Source of the DNA: Papilionanthe hookeriana x Papilionanthe teres
Lineage: Eukaryota; Streptophyta; Magnoliopsida; Asparagales; Orchidaceae
Assembly (NCBI GenBank): GCA_022702705.1
Contig: CM040421.1
Span: 75,448,121-75,512,120 of the forward strand
Length of the DNA: 64,000 bases
Direction of reading: 5' to 3'
Shown here: positions 1 to 10,900 of the stretch, one piece after another
How the letters are laid out: every line of letters starts with the position of its first letter
Position numbering within the stretch: position 1 is the stretch's first letter
Notes under the pieces: model-generated
The model's input: only the letters and a program-made list of their open reading frames with translations
Database searches by the model: none
Told to the model about the DNA's origin: nothing
Position numbers and translations under genes: made by a program

Positions 1-436
1 CACTAAACCATGCTTAGCCACCTCACCATGGATGGAGACCTCTCCACTCCAATTCAGCTGAGCCATATGATTCATTTCAGCCCAAATCAGGCCTTGTTGG
101 GTGCACCAAACCCAAATCCATGCATTTGACCAAACCAAGACCAAAATGATCCCTTCCCCCTTCCACTTTGATTCAAATCCTTTACACTTAGCATTTGCCA
201 ATTGAACTCACAAAACTCAAGCACTAACCTCCCTGTCCCTGAAGGTGACCCATGCCTGGCCGGCCAGCAACCACAGCCGCCGGAAACCACTAGGCCGAGA
301 GGCTTAATTTGAATCAAAAATTCAATTTGAATTAGCTAACTTGTCCCAACCTAAATGGCCACTGTGGTTGTTCTTCCCTTGCACTGAGCAGTTGATCCAA
401 GCCTTCAATTGCCCCTGAGAAGCCCTCCAGCCACCT

Positions 437-446
437 CTATTTAAAC
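437..446 (+). promoter_or_regulatory. TATA box of LTR T1
   Basis: CTATTTAAAC is identical in sequence and context to the other family T LTRs (2869-2878 +, 44527-44536 -, 34687-34696 -). It is followed at about 25-30 bases by 'ctctcggcc', the likely start of R. That it acts as a promoter is inferred from position and conservation. Confidence 0.55.
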
Positions 447-699
447 CCACTCACCTCTCGGCCTAACAAGGTGATGAACCAGACCTTAAGGAAACTCTGC
501 CAAAATTGCTCCAGGACCTTCTCCTAACCCAGAGCAGTTGATCCCCAGTGTTTCTTTGCCCTAATCCCCATTAACAGAGCTCAATTTCTGAGTTGAAAAT
601 CCACCAAAAAACAGGACACTTCACCACAGTGAGCCAATCTTCAAATTGATTGACCCTACACCTTCACCAGACCAAGAGGAGAAGTTGCCCAGCAAAAGC

Positions 700-704
700 C
701 CCCT
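700..704 (+). repeat. Target-site duplication CCCCT, left copy
   Basis: CCCCT directly abuts the TG start of the LTR at 705 and is repeated directly after the CA end at 7954-7958. Joining the two flanks without the insert gives the sequence that the inserted copy itself has around 3130-3150, so this is the empty-site logic of a real insertion. Confidence 0.9.
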
Positions 705-1179
705 TGTTGACCTCATTTTTGATGAGGTCTTCTCTTCTTCTCTTTAGTACTTAGGATCTAGCCTTAGGCTTTTCCTTTGACTATCTTAGAGGACTAGAAT
801 CGGGACCCACCTTTTAGAAATTCAAACCACTTCTAAACTCCCCGCAAACTCCACAAACTTGACTATAGACCCCTAATCACCTAGAGGGTTGAAATCAAAT
901 GTGGAAGTTTAAAGGATGAGTTCCTATACGACTCTTTGGGCCTTAGGACTACCCCCGGTGGCCCGGTCCGGTAAAGGGCCGACTTACACATACACTACAC
1001 CTATGCACTACACTTTCACACACCTCCTAAAAACACACCCATACCCGACTTGACTTCCTGACTCATGTAGGTGATTCACATGGATGGTCCTTAACCCCTA
1101 AGCCCTTGGCCAAGAGGGTTAGGAACAACATGGTGAATGCCTCAAATGAGTCCCTTCATGGCTCATGTGGGCTTGATAT

Positions 1180-2500
1180 GGCTTCATGGCTCAACAAAAA
1201 TGATTTCATTTCACCTATATTCACCAAATCTTCAATTTTCCAAATTTTCAATTTTCGACCCCGGGACCCTACACCCACCAACCCTACCAAAAGCCCTGAA
1301 TAGCCCAAATTTCTCAAAAATTTCCAAATTACCCAAAAATTCTCCAAAATCAATCCCAAACATTTCCACATCACTCAAATTGATCATCCATACCCAAAAA
1401 TACCAAAAATTCCAAGAATACCCCCCAATACCTTCCAAATACCCAAAATACCCCTTTTGACCCAAAAATCCAAAAATTCAGAAAATTCCCAGAAAATTCC
1501 AGAAAATCCCAAATATTCCCAATTTCATTTTGTCCAACTACACCATGGGCCAATTTTGTCAATTTACCCCACTTTTATCAAAACCCCCAATTTGACCCAT
1601 TTTAACCCAAAGTAAACCCAATGTCAAACCAAATCTACCCAATTGACCCCAATTTTGGTCCAATTCAATTCTAAACTTCAATTCAACATCCCCAACACCA
1701 ATCTAGACCAAATACAAGCCCAATTTGATTGACATTGGGATCCAATTTCACTTTTGGCCTTAAAGCCCAATTTGGACCTATGACCCAAACCTAACCCAAA
1801 CTCACCCAATTCAACTCCAATTAACCCCAAATCTTTTCTAAACCTTTCTTAACATCCCCATGAACAAAACACTAACATGATTTGCTCAAAATTTAGACCC
1901 AAACCCCACTCAAATTTAACCCAAAGCTAAAAAGCCCAAGTTTGACCTAAACTTAAACCTAGCCCAAATGAACCCAAATCCCAAAATCAAAACCCAACCA
2001 AAGCCAAAACCTCTTTGAAACACTCCCATAAACATTTCCCAACATTAATTTTACATCAATTTCAACCCTAGCCCAACATTGGCCCATGCTAGCCCATTTT
2101 GGCCCACCTTAGCCTCTTTACCAAAAAGCCCATATCCAACCCAATTCAAACCCAAATCACCTCAAATTTGTTTCAAACCACTCATGACACATCCCTAAAC
2201 CAAACTCAACAATTATTTGGCCCAAGCCTTTACCAAAATTTCATCCCAAAATCCATTTTAAAATTCAAAAGCCCACTTTCCTAAACCATTTAAAAGCCCA
2301 TCTAAAACCATTTCAATGAGCCCAAAATCTACCCTAAAGCCCACATGACATTTCCATTTGCCATCCACTTAATCAAAGCCATTACCTAAGTCCTAAATCC
2401 ATCATCAAATCATTCCAAATCAAGTTCCATACAAATTTCCATCAAATTACCAAAAAATTCCTAAAATCCATTTTCATGAAATCGACCAAGCTTTCCCAAG
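1180..2500 (+). repeat. G-poor, C/A-rich low-complexity stretch of LTR U3
   Basis: The sequence is dominated by variants of 'AAATNCCC' and 'CCCAATTT' with very few G on the sense strand. The same composition occurs, reverse-complemented, at 35300-36560 and 45200-46400. The ORFs predicted here are composition artefacts. No exact tandem period was found by eye. Confidence 0.6.
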
Positions 2501-2868
2501 CCAAAAGTGAGCCATGAAGCCATGCATGAGCCACATGTGAGCCATGAGAGCCTTGGACACTCCACCATGCCATATTGGGTAGGAAGGAGGGCCCCTTTCC
2601 TTAATCCCTAAAGCTCATTAGCCTTAATCATGATTCACCTAAACCTAAATTTAATCCAAATATATTTGGATGGAGACTTCTCCATGCCAAACCAAACTGA
2701 TCCATTTGATCCCCCACAAGCACCCAAGGCCACCTTGAAGGGTGCACCAAGCCCAAATGGGTGAGTTGACCCATTTAGACCCAAAACTAGCCCTTTCCCA
2801 TTCCACTTCGATTCAAACCCTTTACACATGGCCAATGCTAATTGATCGCACAAGCCTCCAAGCCATGC

Positions 2869-2878
2869 CTATTTAAAC
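2869..2878 (+). promoter_or_regulatory. TATA box of the nested LTR
   Basis: CTATTTAAAC lies about 2.17 kb from the LTR start and is followed by 'ctctcggccatgagagg'. The same box in the same context occurs in three other copies, and the divergent copy at 17-24 kb has TATAAATA at the matching place. This would put U3 at about 2.2 kb and R-U5 at about 5 kb. Confidence 0.6.
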
Positions 2879-3297
2879 ACCACCCCCTCTCGGCCATGAG
2901 AGGAGAGTTGCACAAACCTTGCCAAAACTCGCCAAAATTATTCCGGACCCCTCCTCATACACGGAGCACTTGATCCCCAGGTGAGATCCCCCTGCCATTT
3001 CCTCTCTCGCGAGCTCAATTTCGTAGTCGAAATCCAAGCCCAAAACCAGGACACTTCACCACGGTGAGTCAATCCTCAAATCGATTGACTCTACACCTTC
3101 ACCGGACCAAGAGGAGAAGTTTCCCAAGCAAAGCCCCCTCACCGAGCCAGCCATTGCTTCCGACCTCCAAGCTTTGTGATCGGCCGTGGTCACTTTTGTA
3201 CCTAGGCAATTCACTGTGCCAAGGGACTTCATCCGGAGCTTGCCCGGACCCAATCGAAGGCGACATAGCCCTCGGATCGAAGCTTCACTTCTCCGAG

Positions 3298-3308
3298 CAA
3301 AGGTATGA
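3298..3308 (+). promoter_or_regulatory. Conserved splice-donor-like site in R/U5
   Basis: AAAG|GTATGAG fits a strong plant 5' splice site. It recurs at 8120-8130 in T1 (GTATGAA) and on the minus strand near 44100 in the third LTR. An acceptor was not identified, so splicing of the leader is only a hypothesis. Confidence 0.35.
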
Positions 3309-3387
3309 GCTCTCTCCTTCTCCCGAGCTTCGGAGATTCTCCATTTCAAATGCCTTAATTTCAATGCATGTTTATCGTATGGATGTG

Positions 3388-3406
3388 TTCGTCTCTTCAA
3401 GACGAA
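3388..3406 (+). other. Conserved short hairpin in R/U5
   Basis: The arms TTCGTCT and AGACGAA flank the loop CTTCA, a perfect 7-bp stem. The same hairpin is at 8208-8226 (perfect) and at 43998-44015 on the minus strand (one mismatch). It could be an RNA packaging or leader structure; the function is unknown. Confidence 0.55.
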
Positions 3407-3454
3407 TCCATAGAGCATAAGAACACGAAAATCCATCGAGAATCGAGCGAGTTC

Positions 3455-3690
3455 TTAGTGGTTGAGAGTGTGGACGGTCACGGGATCACACCGGTCATGG
3501 ACGATGAACGGATGCCGTCCATTTAATACACGCGCGGACGGACGGCTCGGATGGCGTTGGACCAGGGAGACGGTACGAGAACCGCGGGGCCCGGGTTGCC
3601 GACTCGGATGGCGGCGTCGAATGGGAGCGCGCCACGCGGCGTTTCGGAGCTGCCGAGGTTGACGCGGCGCCGCGTGGATAAGTAGATAAA
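3455..3690 (+). other. GC-rich block inside the LTR
   Basis: A sharply GC- and CpG-rich island sits in an A/T-rich LTR. Diverged equivalents lie at about 8285-8500 (+), 43725-43935 (-) and 21905-22035 (-, solo LTR). Both strands contain open frames here simply because stops are rare in GC-rich DNA. It may be an enhancer or a CpG-rich regulatory segment. Confidence 0.5.
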
Positions 3691-5469
3691 TAGGGTATTT
3701 TCCTATTTATTTAATTCCCGTAACTTGGAAAATTCATATCTTTGTGTAGAAAAATCACAAAAATAAAATAAAAATACCCCTCGCTCAGCTGAACAGAGGA
3801 GAATAATGTGGAAAAGAAATTAATTAATTTTGTCCAGTATTTTATTTTTTAATTAATTATTTATCCCCTGCATTGTTTTAATTCTCCATGCATGTATACA
3901 ATTCACCATGGCATGAAACCATAGGGCTTTTGAAGCCTCCGAACTTGGGAACATTTCCTGAATTTTCCAAGGTCGAGGCCATCTCTGTGAAAAGTTATTG
4001 ATTTTTCAAATGCATGTTGCTGTTTTAAGTATTTTAATTTCAAAAATTAGCATGTTGTGAAATAAATTCTAGGAAAATTTGGTGATGTTCCTTATGACCA
4101 GAGAACCCTAGGAAAAATAGGTTTTGAGTTAGTTCATTTTAGACAACCCTAATTGGCTTAAACACTCAAAATAGGTCTCTAATTAATTAGAGTTAGCCAT
4201 AGATCAAATTGACTTGAAATCAATTCTCCACTGACCTTTAGGATCAGAGGAACCCATCATAAAAATTTGAGGTCAATTGGACTTGGTTAGCCCCACTAAT
4301 TGGGTTGATTAAGCCACTTAGCCATTTTAAACTTTAAAAATTCATAACTTTCAAAATGTCTTTCAAAAATTCACCAAATTGGTTTTGGAGTCTCTCTGAT
4401 ATCAGGGGAGTTCAGGAAAATTAAAATTTCAATTTTCTAAAAAGTTGATTTTTAATATTATTTTAATATTTTTAATAATTAAAAAATAATAAAAATCACA
4501 AAAATAATAAAATTCACCAAAATGTCATATTTTGAATTTTAATCACTTAGGAACAAGTCCCATATTTTTCCTAGGTCTATTTAGTGAGATATTAATTTTT
4601 AAAGCTCTAAGGTAATTTTAAAATTAAAAAATGTATTTTCTAGCATTTTCACCAAAATAATTATAATAAATCAAAGAAAAATCAGAAAATTGCAAAGTTT
4701 GGTTCTCTGGAATCCTTGATATCAGAGAGAATTTTAAAAATTATAAAATTTATTTTTCAACATTTATTTTATTTTTAAATTAATTAATACTCCAGAACTT
4801 AAAATAATTCTAATAAATAAAATATAATTCAAAAAATTACAAAATTTGGTCCAAGTGGTCTTCTGGTCATTAGGAATGTCCCCTAATTTTCTTAAGGACA
4901 GAAACTTTCCCTTGGTCATATTATTGAATTTTCCTTGGAAATTTCTATTTTCTACAAAAAATAATTATATAAATAAATTAAATACAGAAAAATCACATTT
5001 TCTCCTCTCATGTCTTCATTGACACATAAGTGAAGTCACATAAAAATTTCAAGTTCATTTGAGTTCAATTTAGTGAGTTATGAAATTATTAGGCTTAAAG
5101 GGCAAAATGGTAATCAAAATTTTAACCCTTAATTAAAACTTTAGGTCTAATAAAAAAAAAAATTAACAAATAAAATATTTGATCCTAATCTGATTTGGAT
5201 GATTGAAATTAAATATTTGAAGGATAGAAACCCATTAAGCAATTTAAAATGATTAAACTTTAATTAAATAATTAATTGAATTTGGAAGAATAATAAATTT
5301 GGAATTATTAAAATAGGGATATTATTAGGAAGAGATTTATTCTTTAATTTAAAAATCCCTAAATTAATCATCTCATTAATACTCAACTCTTAATTAAAAT
5401 GATAACTCAAATTTAAAATATTAAAAGACTTAATCATTAAATAAAAATTAAATCATTAAACTCTTTCAA

Positions 5470-5870
5470 AAATTTTCAATTAAATTAAATTAAACTAAGA
5501 TTAAAAGTTGAATTAAATTAAATTAAAATTAAATTAAATTAAATAAACAAATTAAATTAAATTAAATAAAATTAAATTAAATTAAATAAATAAATAAAAT
5601 TAAATTAAATTAAATAAAATAAAATTAAATAAAATTAAATTAAATTAAATTAAATTAAGTTAAATTAAATTAAATTAAATTAAATTAAATTAAATTGAAT
5701 TAAATTAAATTAAATTAAATTAAAAATTAAATTAAATTAAATTAAAATTAAATTAAATTAAATTAAGAAATTAAATCAAATAAATTAAATTGAATTAAAT
5801 TAAATCAAATCAAATTAAATTAAATAAATTAAATTAAATTAAATTAAATTAAATTAAATTAAGTTAAATT
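5470..5870 (+). repeat. (TTAAA)n pentanucleotide microsatellite
   Basis: About 400 bases of 'aaatt' repeats with occasional interruptions. The T1 copy has only about 45 bases of the same repeat (around 10350-10395), and the minus-strand LTR has about 240 (41750-41990). Its length therefore varies strongly between copies of one LTR family. Confidence 0.9.
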
Positions 5871-7547
5871 AAACAACCTCACTTAAGACATGAAGAAATA
5901 AATCTAAAATAACTTGAACACTATTCCAAACTTAAATCATTAATTTGAACTTAAATTTGAATCACAAATCATTAAATGTCATTTTGCCCTTAGGAGCCTT
6001 AGTTATCATAACTCCTAAATAGAACATTAAAATGTTACTTCACTTATAGGACATTCAAATGTCCTAGTTCACCGAGCAAGTTAACAAAACTTGAAAACCT
6101 CGGACGATTGATTCATTTACACAATTAAATTCATTTGGACTTAAAACAATCCTAGAAATATTGAAAAGATGTTTAAGATTCTTCTTAAGCACTTCCTCAA
6201 TATGATAGGATATTTACAAGAACAATTGAACTTAATTGTTCTTTGATGAAGAAAATCGTCTTCAAACCAAAAACACAAAGAACCTAGACGTCATAGGAAA
6301 CGACTAACTATAGGATTAGGAATTTGGTAGAAAACCATAAACCTGTCCCTTAGCTTTACCTAGGAACTTGCTTAAATATTCTAACTGTATTTTAAGTGCA
6401 GCTTGGAATGACGGGAAGATCCTCCAGGTACGCTTTTATTTTATTGCAATTGTAATTTATTTAATTGCATCGTATTTATTTTTCTTGCATGATAAACAAC
6501 AGTTGCATGAAAACCCACACCTTTAGGACAGAAACCAAAACTGAAACCCAAAATTAAAATAAAAGACACTACAAGATAAAATTCACCTCCACAACATTTC
6601 AAAATATAAGACAACTCAAAATTTAATCACAAACAAAACACAAAACTACAACTACAACTAAATTAAAACGTCTCATTGAATGATCGGGAATACCTCGGAT
6701 GATGTAACCCACGTGTTGCTAACGGGATTTCCCACGGTCTAAATGAAAGTGCGGAACTCATTTAGTTGAGTTTAGCAAATTCATCTGGACTAAGTGAATT
6801 CGATGAAAATAACGGTGCGGGATGACGGAACCGTGGGATCTTAATCGGTTCCGTTTAATCAACTTTAAGATCTGTTTTAATTAAAACACAAAAAACACTT
6901 GGAAATTAAGACTTCTCTAAACCAAAATACTTTTCTCATCCCCTGATTTATGATTTCTAAAACTAAACCTCTGCAACAACAAGAAGCTCGGAGCATGGTG
7001 GGCAGCACGGCCATCGTCGTCAGCAAAACTTGAACCTACTTCAGCAAAACTTTCTTAGTATTAAATAACAAAGCCATAGGACTTCGAGGTAGTTTGCCTA
7101 GTGCAACATAAATCCTCAACTCTTTGTTAGGCATTTGCATTGCAAATTAAGCCCTAGCCGGTCTTAGGATTCCGAGGTAGTCGTCCGATACGACATAAAC
7201 CCTCATATCTTCCGAGCAATTTGTATGATTCTATTATATAAATATAAGCCCTAATTAATTAAAATCGGCAAGATTAAAACACTAAATAAACATTAGGACT
7301 TTCCTAAATCCAAGCCAAACAATAGGATAGTCGGGAGATTACCGAAGTTCGCTTCGAATCCGTAATTTCTCCTACTTTTCTTCCTTTGAATTTCCAAAAT
7401 AAAATGTTCCAAATTTGATCCATTCCCTATTGAAATTTCCAAAATTCAACCCCTTGAAAACTTAAACTTTGAAATTCTTGAGAGCAGAATTATTGATTAT
7501 TATCGAGAGTTTTCTTAGGTGATTCCCGTCACTTAAGATGTAATTAA

Positions 7548-7569
7548 CTATAGGGGCTTGCCCTTATAG
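7548..7569 (+). other. Shared imperfect palindrome near the LTR 3' end
   Basis: The arms CTATAGGGGC and GCCCTTATAG are separated by TT. This is among the best conserved blocks between otherwise divergent family T LTRs. It also occurs at 12287-12308 (+), 32127-32148 (+), 39984-40005 (-), 27054-27075 (-) and, with changes, 17689-17710 (-). Confidence 0.65.
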
Positions 7570-7953
7570 GGAACTTTAAGAACCCAGGTAATATAAACCC
7601 TGCTTAATAGTTTCATATTAAGCAGGGGAATTTGTCGGCTTATAAAATTGGTTCGCAGACCAAACGGATGTCACAAACCTTTCTAGTTTATTTAATCGAA
7701 CCCCATTATCAAGCAGTGTGTCTATTCTTCGGGATAGGTACACGGTTTGTGGTGCGGCGCTCGTTTATATAAACTATTCGGGATGTGAGATCAGTTCGAT
7801 TTCATATCTTAAAATTTTCAAATTCAAAATTATTTTCAAAATCAAATACTACTTTTCAAATTATTTATTTAAATTAAATTAAAATTCGCCGACAATTTCT
7901 GTAGGCGACCTCTTTTCAAAAATACAACACTCAACCTAAAAAATATGCCGACA

Positions 7954-10900
7954 CCCCTCACCAGGCCAGCCATTGCTTCCAGCCTCCAAGCTTTGTGATC
8001 GGCTGTGGACACTTTCATACTTAAAAAATTCCCCAGAGCCAGAGACTTCATCTGGAGCTTGCTTGGACTCAATCGAACGTGACACAACCCTCAGATCGAA
8101 GCTTCACTTCTTTGAGCAAAGGTATGAACTCATTTTACCTCCCGAGCTTCCAACAATTCTCCATTTTGTTTGGGTTAATTTCATAGCTTATAAACCGCAT
8201 GAATGTGTTCGTCTCTTCAAGACGAATCGATAGAGTATAAGAACTCAAAAATCCATTGAGAATCGATAGAGATATTAGGGTTTGAGTGTGGACGGTCACG
8301 GGTGCACACCAGTCGTAGACGATGACCAGAAGCAGTTGGATCGCGTGTGTATCGAGCGGACGGTCGAGATCAAGCCGGACAGCGGAATGATACGTGATCT
8401 GCTGACCCCTGGAGCGCTGAGTCAGATGGCGGTGCCGAATCACAGAGCGACGCGTGAGCTTTCGATCTGGCGTAGGATGACGCGGTGCTGAGTCGGATAA
8501 GTAGGAAATTAGGGTATTTTTGAATTATTTAAATACCAAAACTTCAAAAATTCATATCTTTGCATAGAAAAATCACATAAATAAAATAAAAATACCCTCT
8601 TGCTCAGTGAACAGAGGAGAATAATGTGGAAAAAAATCAAGTTAATTGGATGAGTATTTTATTTTCAATAATTTATTTACTATTTCCAATGTTTTGATTC
8701 TTCATTTGCATAGACAATTCACCATGGCATGAGACCATAGGGCTTTTAAAGCCTCTGATCTTGGGAACATTCTCTGAATTTTTCAAGGTTAGAGGCCATC
8801 TCTGTGAAAGGTTATTGATTTTTCAAGTTCATGTCACTGTTTTTGATATTTTAATTCCAGTAATTAGCATATTACTCAATAAATTCTAGGAAAATTTGGC
8901 GAAGTTTCTTAGGACCAGAGGACCCTAGGATACTTATAGTTAGGCTTAATTCATTAATAATAACCCTAATTAGCCTAAATACCTAAAATTCAATTTGAAT
9001 TAATTAGGGTTAACCACACATCAAATTGACTTGAAAATAATTCTCCATTGCTCTTTAGGGTCAGAGGAACCTTACATAAAATTTTGAAATCAATTGGACT
9101 TGATTAACCCCACCAAATGGGTTGATTAAGCCTCATAAGCAAATTGAAACTTTAAAAATTCATAACTCCAAAAATACTTTTCAAAAATTCATAAAAATGG
9201 TTTTGGAGCTTCTCTGATATCAGGGGAGTTCAGGAAAATTAAAATTGGAACTTTCCAAAAAAATTGATTTTTCACAATATTTTAATATTTTAATAATTTA
9301 AAAATAATAAAAATCACAAAAATATTAAAAGTCATAAAAATGTCACATTTTGACTCCTAATCACTTAGGAACAAACCAAATATTTTTCCTAAGTCCCTAG
9401 GTTAAGATATTGAATTTTAAAGGCTTAATGTAATTTTTAATATTAAAAAAATGAATTTTCAACCTTTTTCACTAAAATAATTCTAATAAATCAAAGAAAA
9501 ATGAGAAAACTATGAAATTTGTTTCTTTGGACTCCTCGAGGTTAGAGAAATTTAAGAAAAATATAAAATCTATTTTTCAATTTTTATTTTATTTTAATAT
9601 TAATTAATACTTTAAAATTCAAAATAATTATAATAAATAAAATATAATTCACAAGATCACTAAAATTGGTCCAAGTGGTTCTCTAGTCATTAGGAACATC
9701 CCATAATTTTCTTAAGGACAGAAACTTTTCCTTGGTCATGTTGTTGAATTTTCTTTGAAAACTCCTATTTTCTATGAAAAATAATTATATAAATAAATTA
9801 AATTCAGAAAAATCACATTTTCTCCTCTAATGTCTTAATTTCCATGTAAGCGAGGTGACATAAAAATTTCAAATTCATTTGAGCTCAATTTAGTGAGCTA
9901 TGAAATAAATAAGCCTGAAAGGGCATAAAGGTAATTAAAAAATTTTAACCCTTAATTAAAACTTTAGGTTTAATCAAAATGGAGGGTAAAATATTTGATT
10001 TTAACTTTCTCTTGGATGATTGAAACTTAGAGAAATTAAGGGGTAGAAACCCATTAAACACTTTGAAAATATCAAAATGAAACTCTAATTAATTAAATAA
10101 TTTGAATTTTGGAAAGGATATATTTAAATTTGGATTATTAAAATAGGGATACTATTAAGAGGATATTTATTCTTTAATTTAAAAATCCCTAAATAAGTCA
10201 CTTTAACAATATTTAGTTCTTAATTAAAAAATTAAAACAATAATCCAAAATAAATAAAAAATAATAATTATAAGAAGATAACCCTAAATGAATTAAAGCT
10301 TAAAATGTTAAATGGTCTAATAATTAAAAGTCAAATTTAAAATCTTGGAGTTAAATTAAATTAAATTAAATTAAAAACAAATTAAATGAAATTAAATTGA
10401 ATTAAAATCACTTAACAACCAACCTAAATGAAATCATTAAGTGTTAAATCAAAATATACCAATAATTTCAATACCTCTTTCTATCTAAGTAAATTTAAAA
10501 CATGAACATCAATCTGAACTACTAAGATAATTGAAAATGTAATGATTTAAATTAAATCTAAAATAATTTGAACACTATTTCAAACTTAAAAAAAATTATT
10601 AATTAGAACCTCGTAATTAAATTAAATTACTTTAAATCTTTAACTCAAACTTTTGGTTAACGATGATTAAAATTCTCAACAACCCAACTTGCCCTTAAAG
10701 GCTTTAATTATTATAACTCTTAATTAGAGTATTAAGTGAAATGTCATTTCATTCATCAGGTAATCAAATACCCAAGTTCACTGAGCAAAAGACAAAGTTT
10801 AACTAAACTCCTGGATGATTAATTCACCTGTGCAATTAAATTTACTTGTACTCAAGATGATCCCAGAAGTCTTGAAAAGATGTTTAGGACTCGTCCTAAA

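Larger units (their letters stand above)
1..704 (+). mobile_element. Family T outer LTR (T1), upstream part, broken by a nested LTR
   Basis: This is the U3/R portion of a long Tat-like LTR whose start lies left of the window. It aligns by eye with about 2630-3140 of the nested LTR: the same 'gatggagac..ctccat' block, the same promoter region and the same 'caggacacttcaccac' block. It stops at a run CCCCT, where a complete copy of the same LTR family begins with TGTTGACC. The sequence resumes at 7954 with CCCCT followed by 'caccaggccagcc', exactly as the nested copy reads at its own equivalent site. No protein-coding gene is seen here. Short open frames overlap on both strands but show no family resemblance. 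Confidence 0.85.
705..7953 (+). mobile_element. Family T solo LTR, 7,249 bp, nested in the same family
   Basis: The segment starts TGTTGACCTC and ends ATGCCGACA (TG..CA), flanked by CCCCT on both sides. No PBS or internal region is attached, so it is a solo LTR left by LTR-LTR recombination. In order it holds: a C/A-rich, G-poor U3 (about 1180-2500), a TATA box (2869), a splice-donor-like site (3303), a hairpin (3388), a GC-rich block (3455-3690), a long A/T-rich U5 with a TTAAA microsatellite (about 5470-5870), and a conserved imperfect palindrome (7548). Its length is far above typical plant LTRs of hundreds of bases to a few kb. The small open frames inside it lack ATG starts or family resemblance and are not called as genes. 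Confidence 0.9.

Noticed and set aside
1106..1562. Several open frames in the U3 region and their counterparts at 36210-36401 and 46114-46299
   Set aside because: Low-complexity C/A-rich DNA yields long frames on both strands; no domain, and frames are not kept between copies.
3056..3436. Overlapping open frames of 118-126 codons on both strands in the LTR, partly conserved at 7973-8233 and 44032-44250
   Set aside because: The plus-strand frames start at GTG or TTG rather than ATG, lie in a GC-rich block and span the donor-like site. The similarity is explained by the copies being the same LTR.
5470..5870. Possible centromeric or telomeric satellite
   Set aside because: The repeat is a simple TTAAA microsatellite inside an LTR with defined ends, not a long satellite array.
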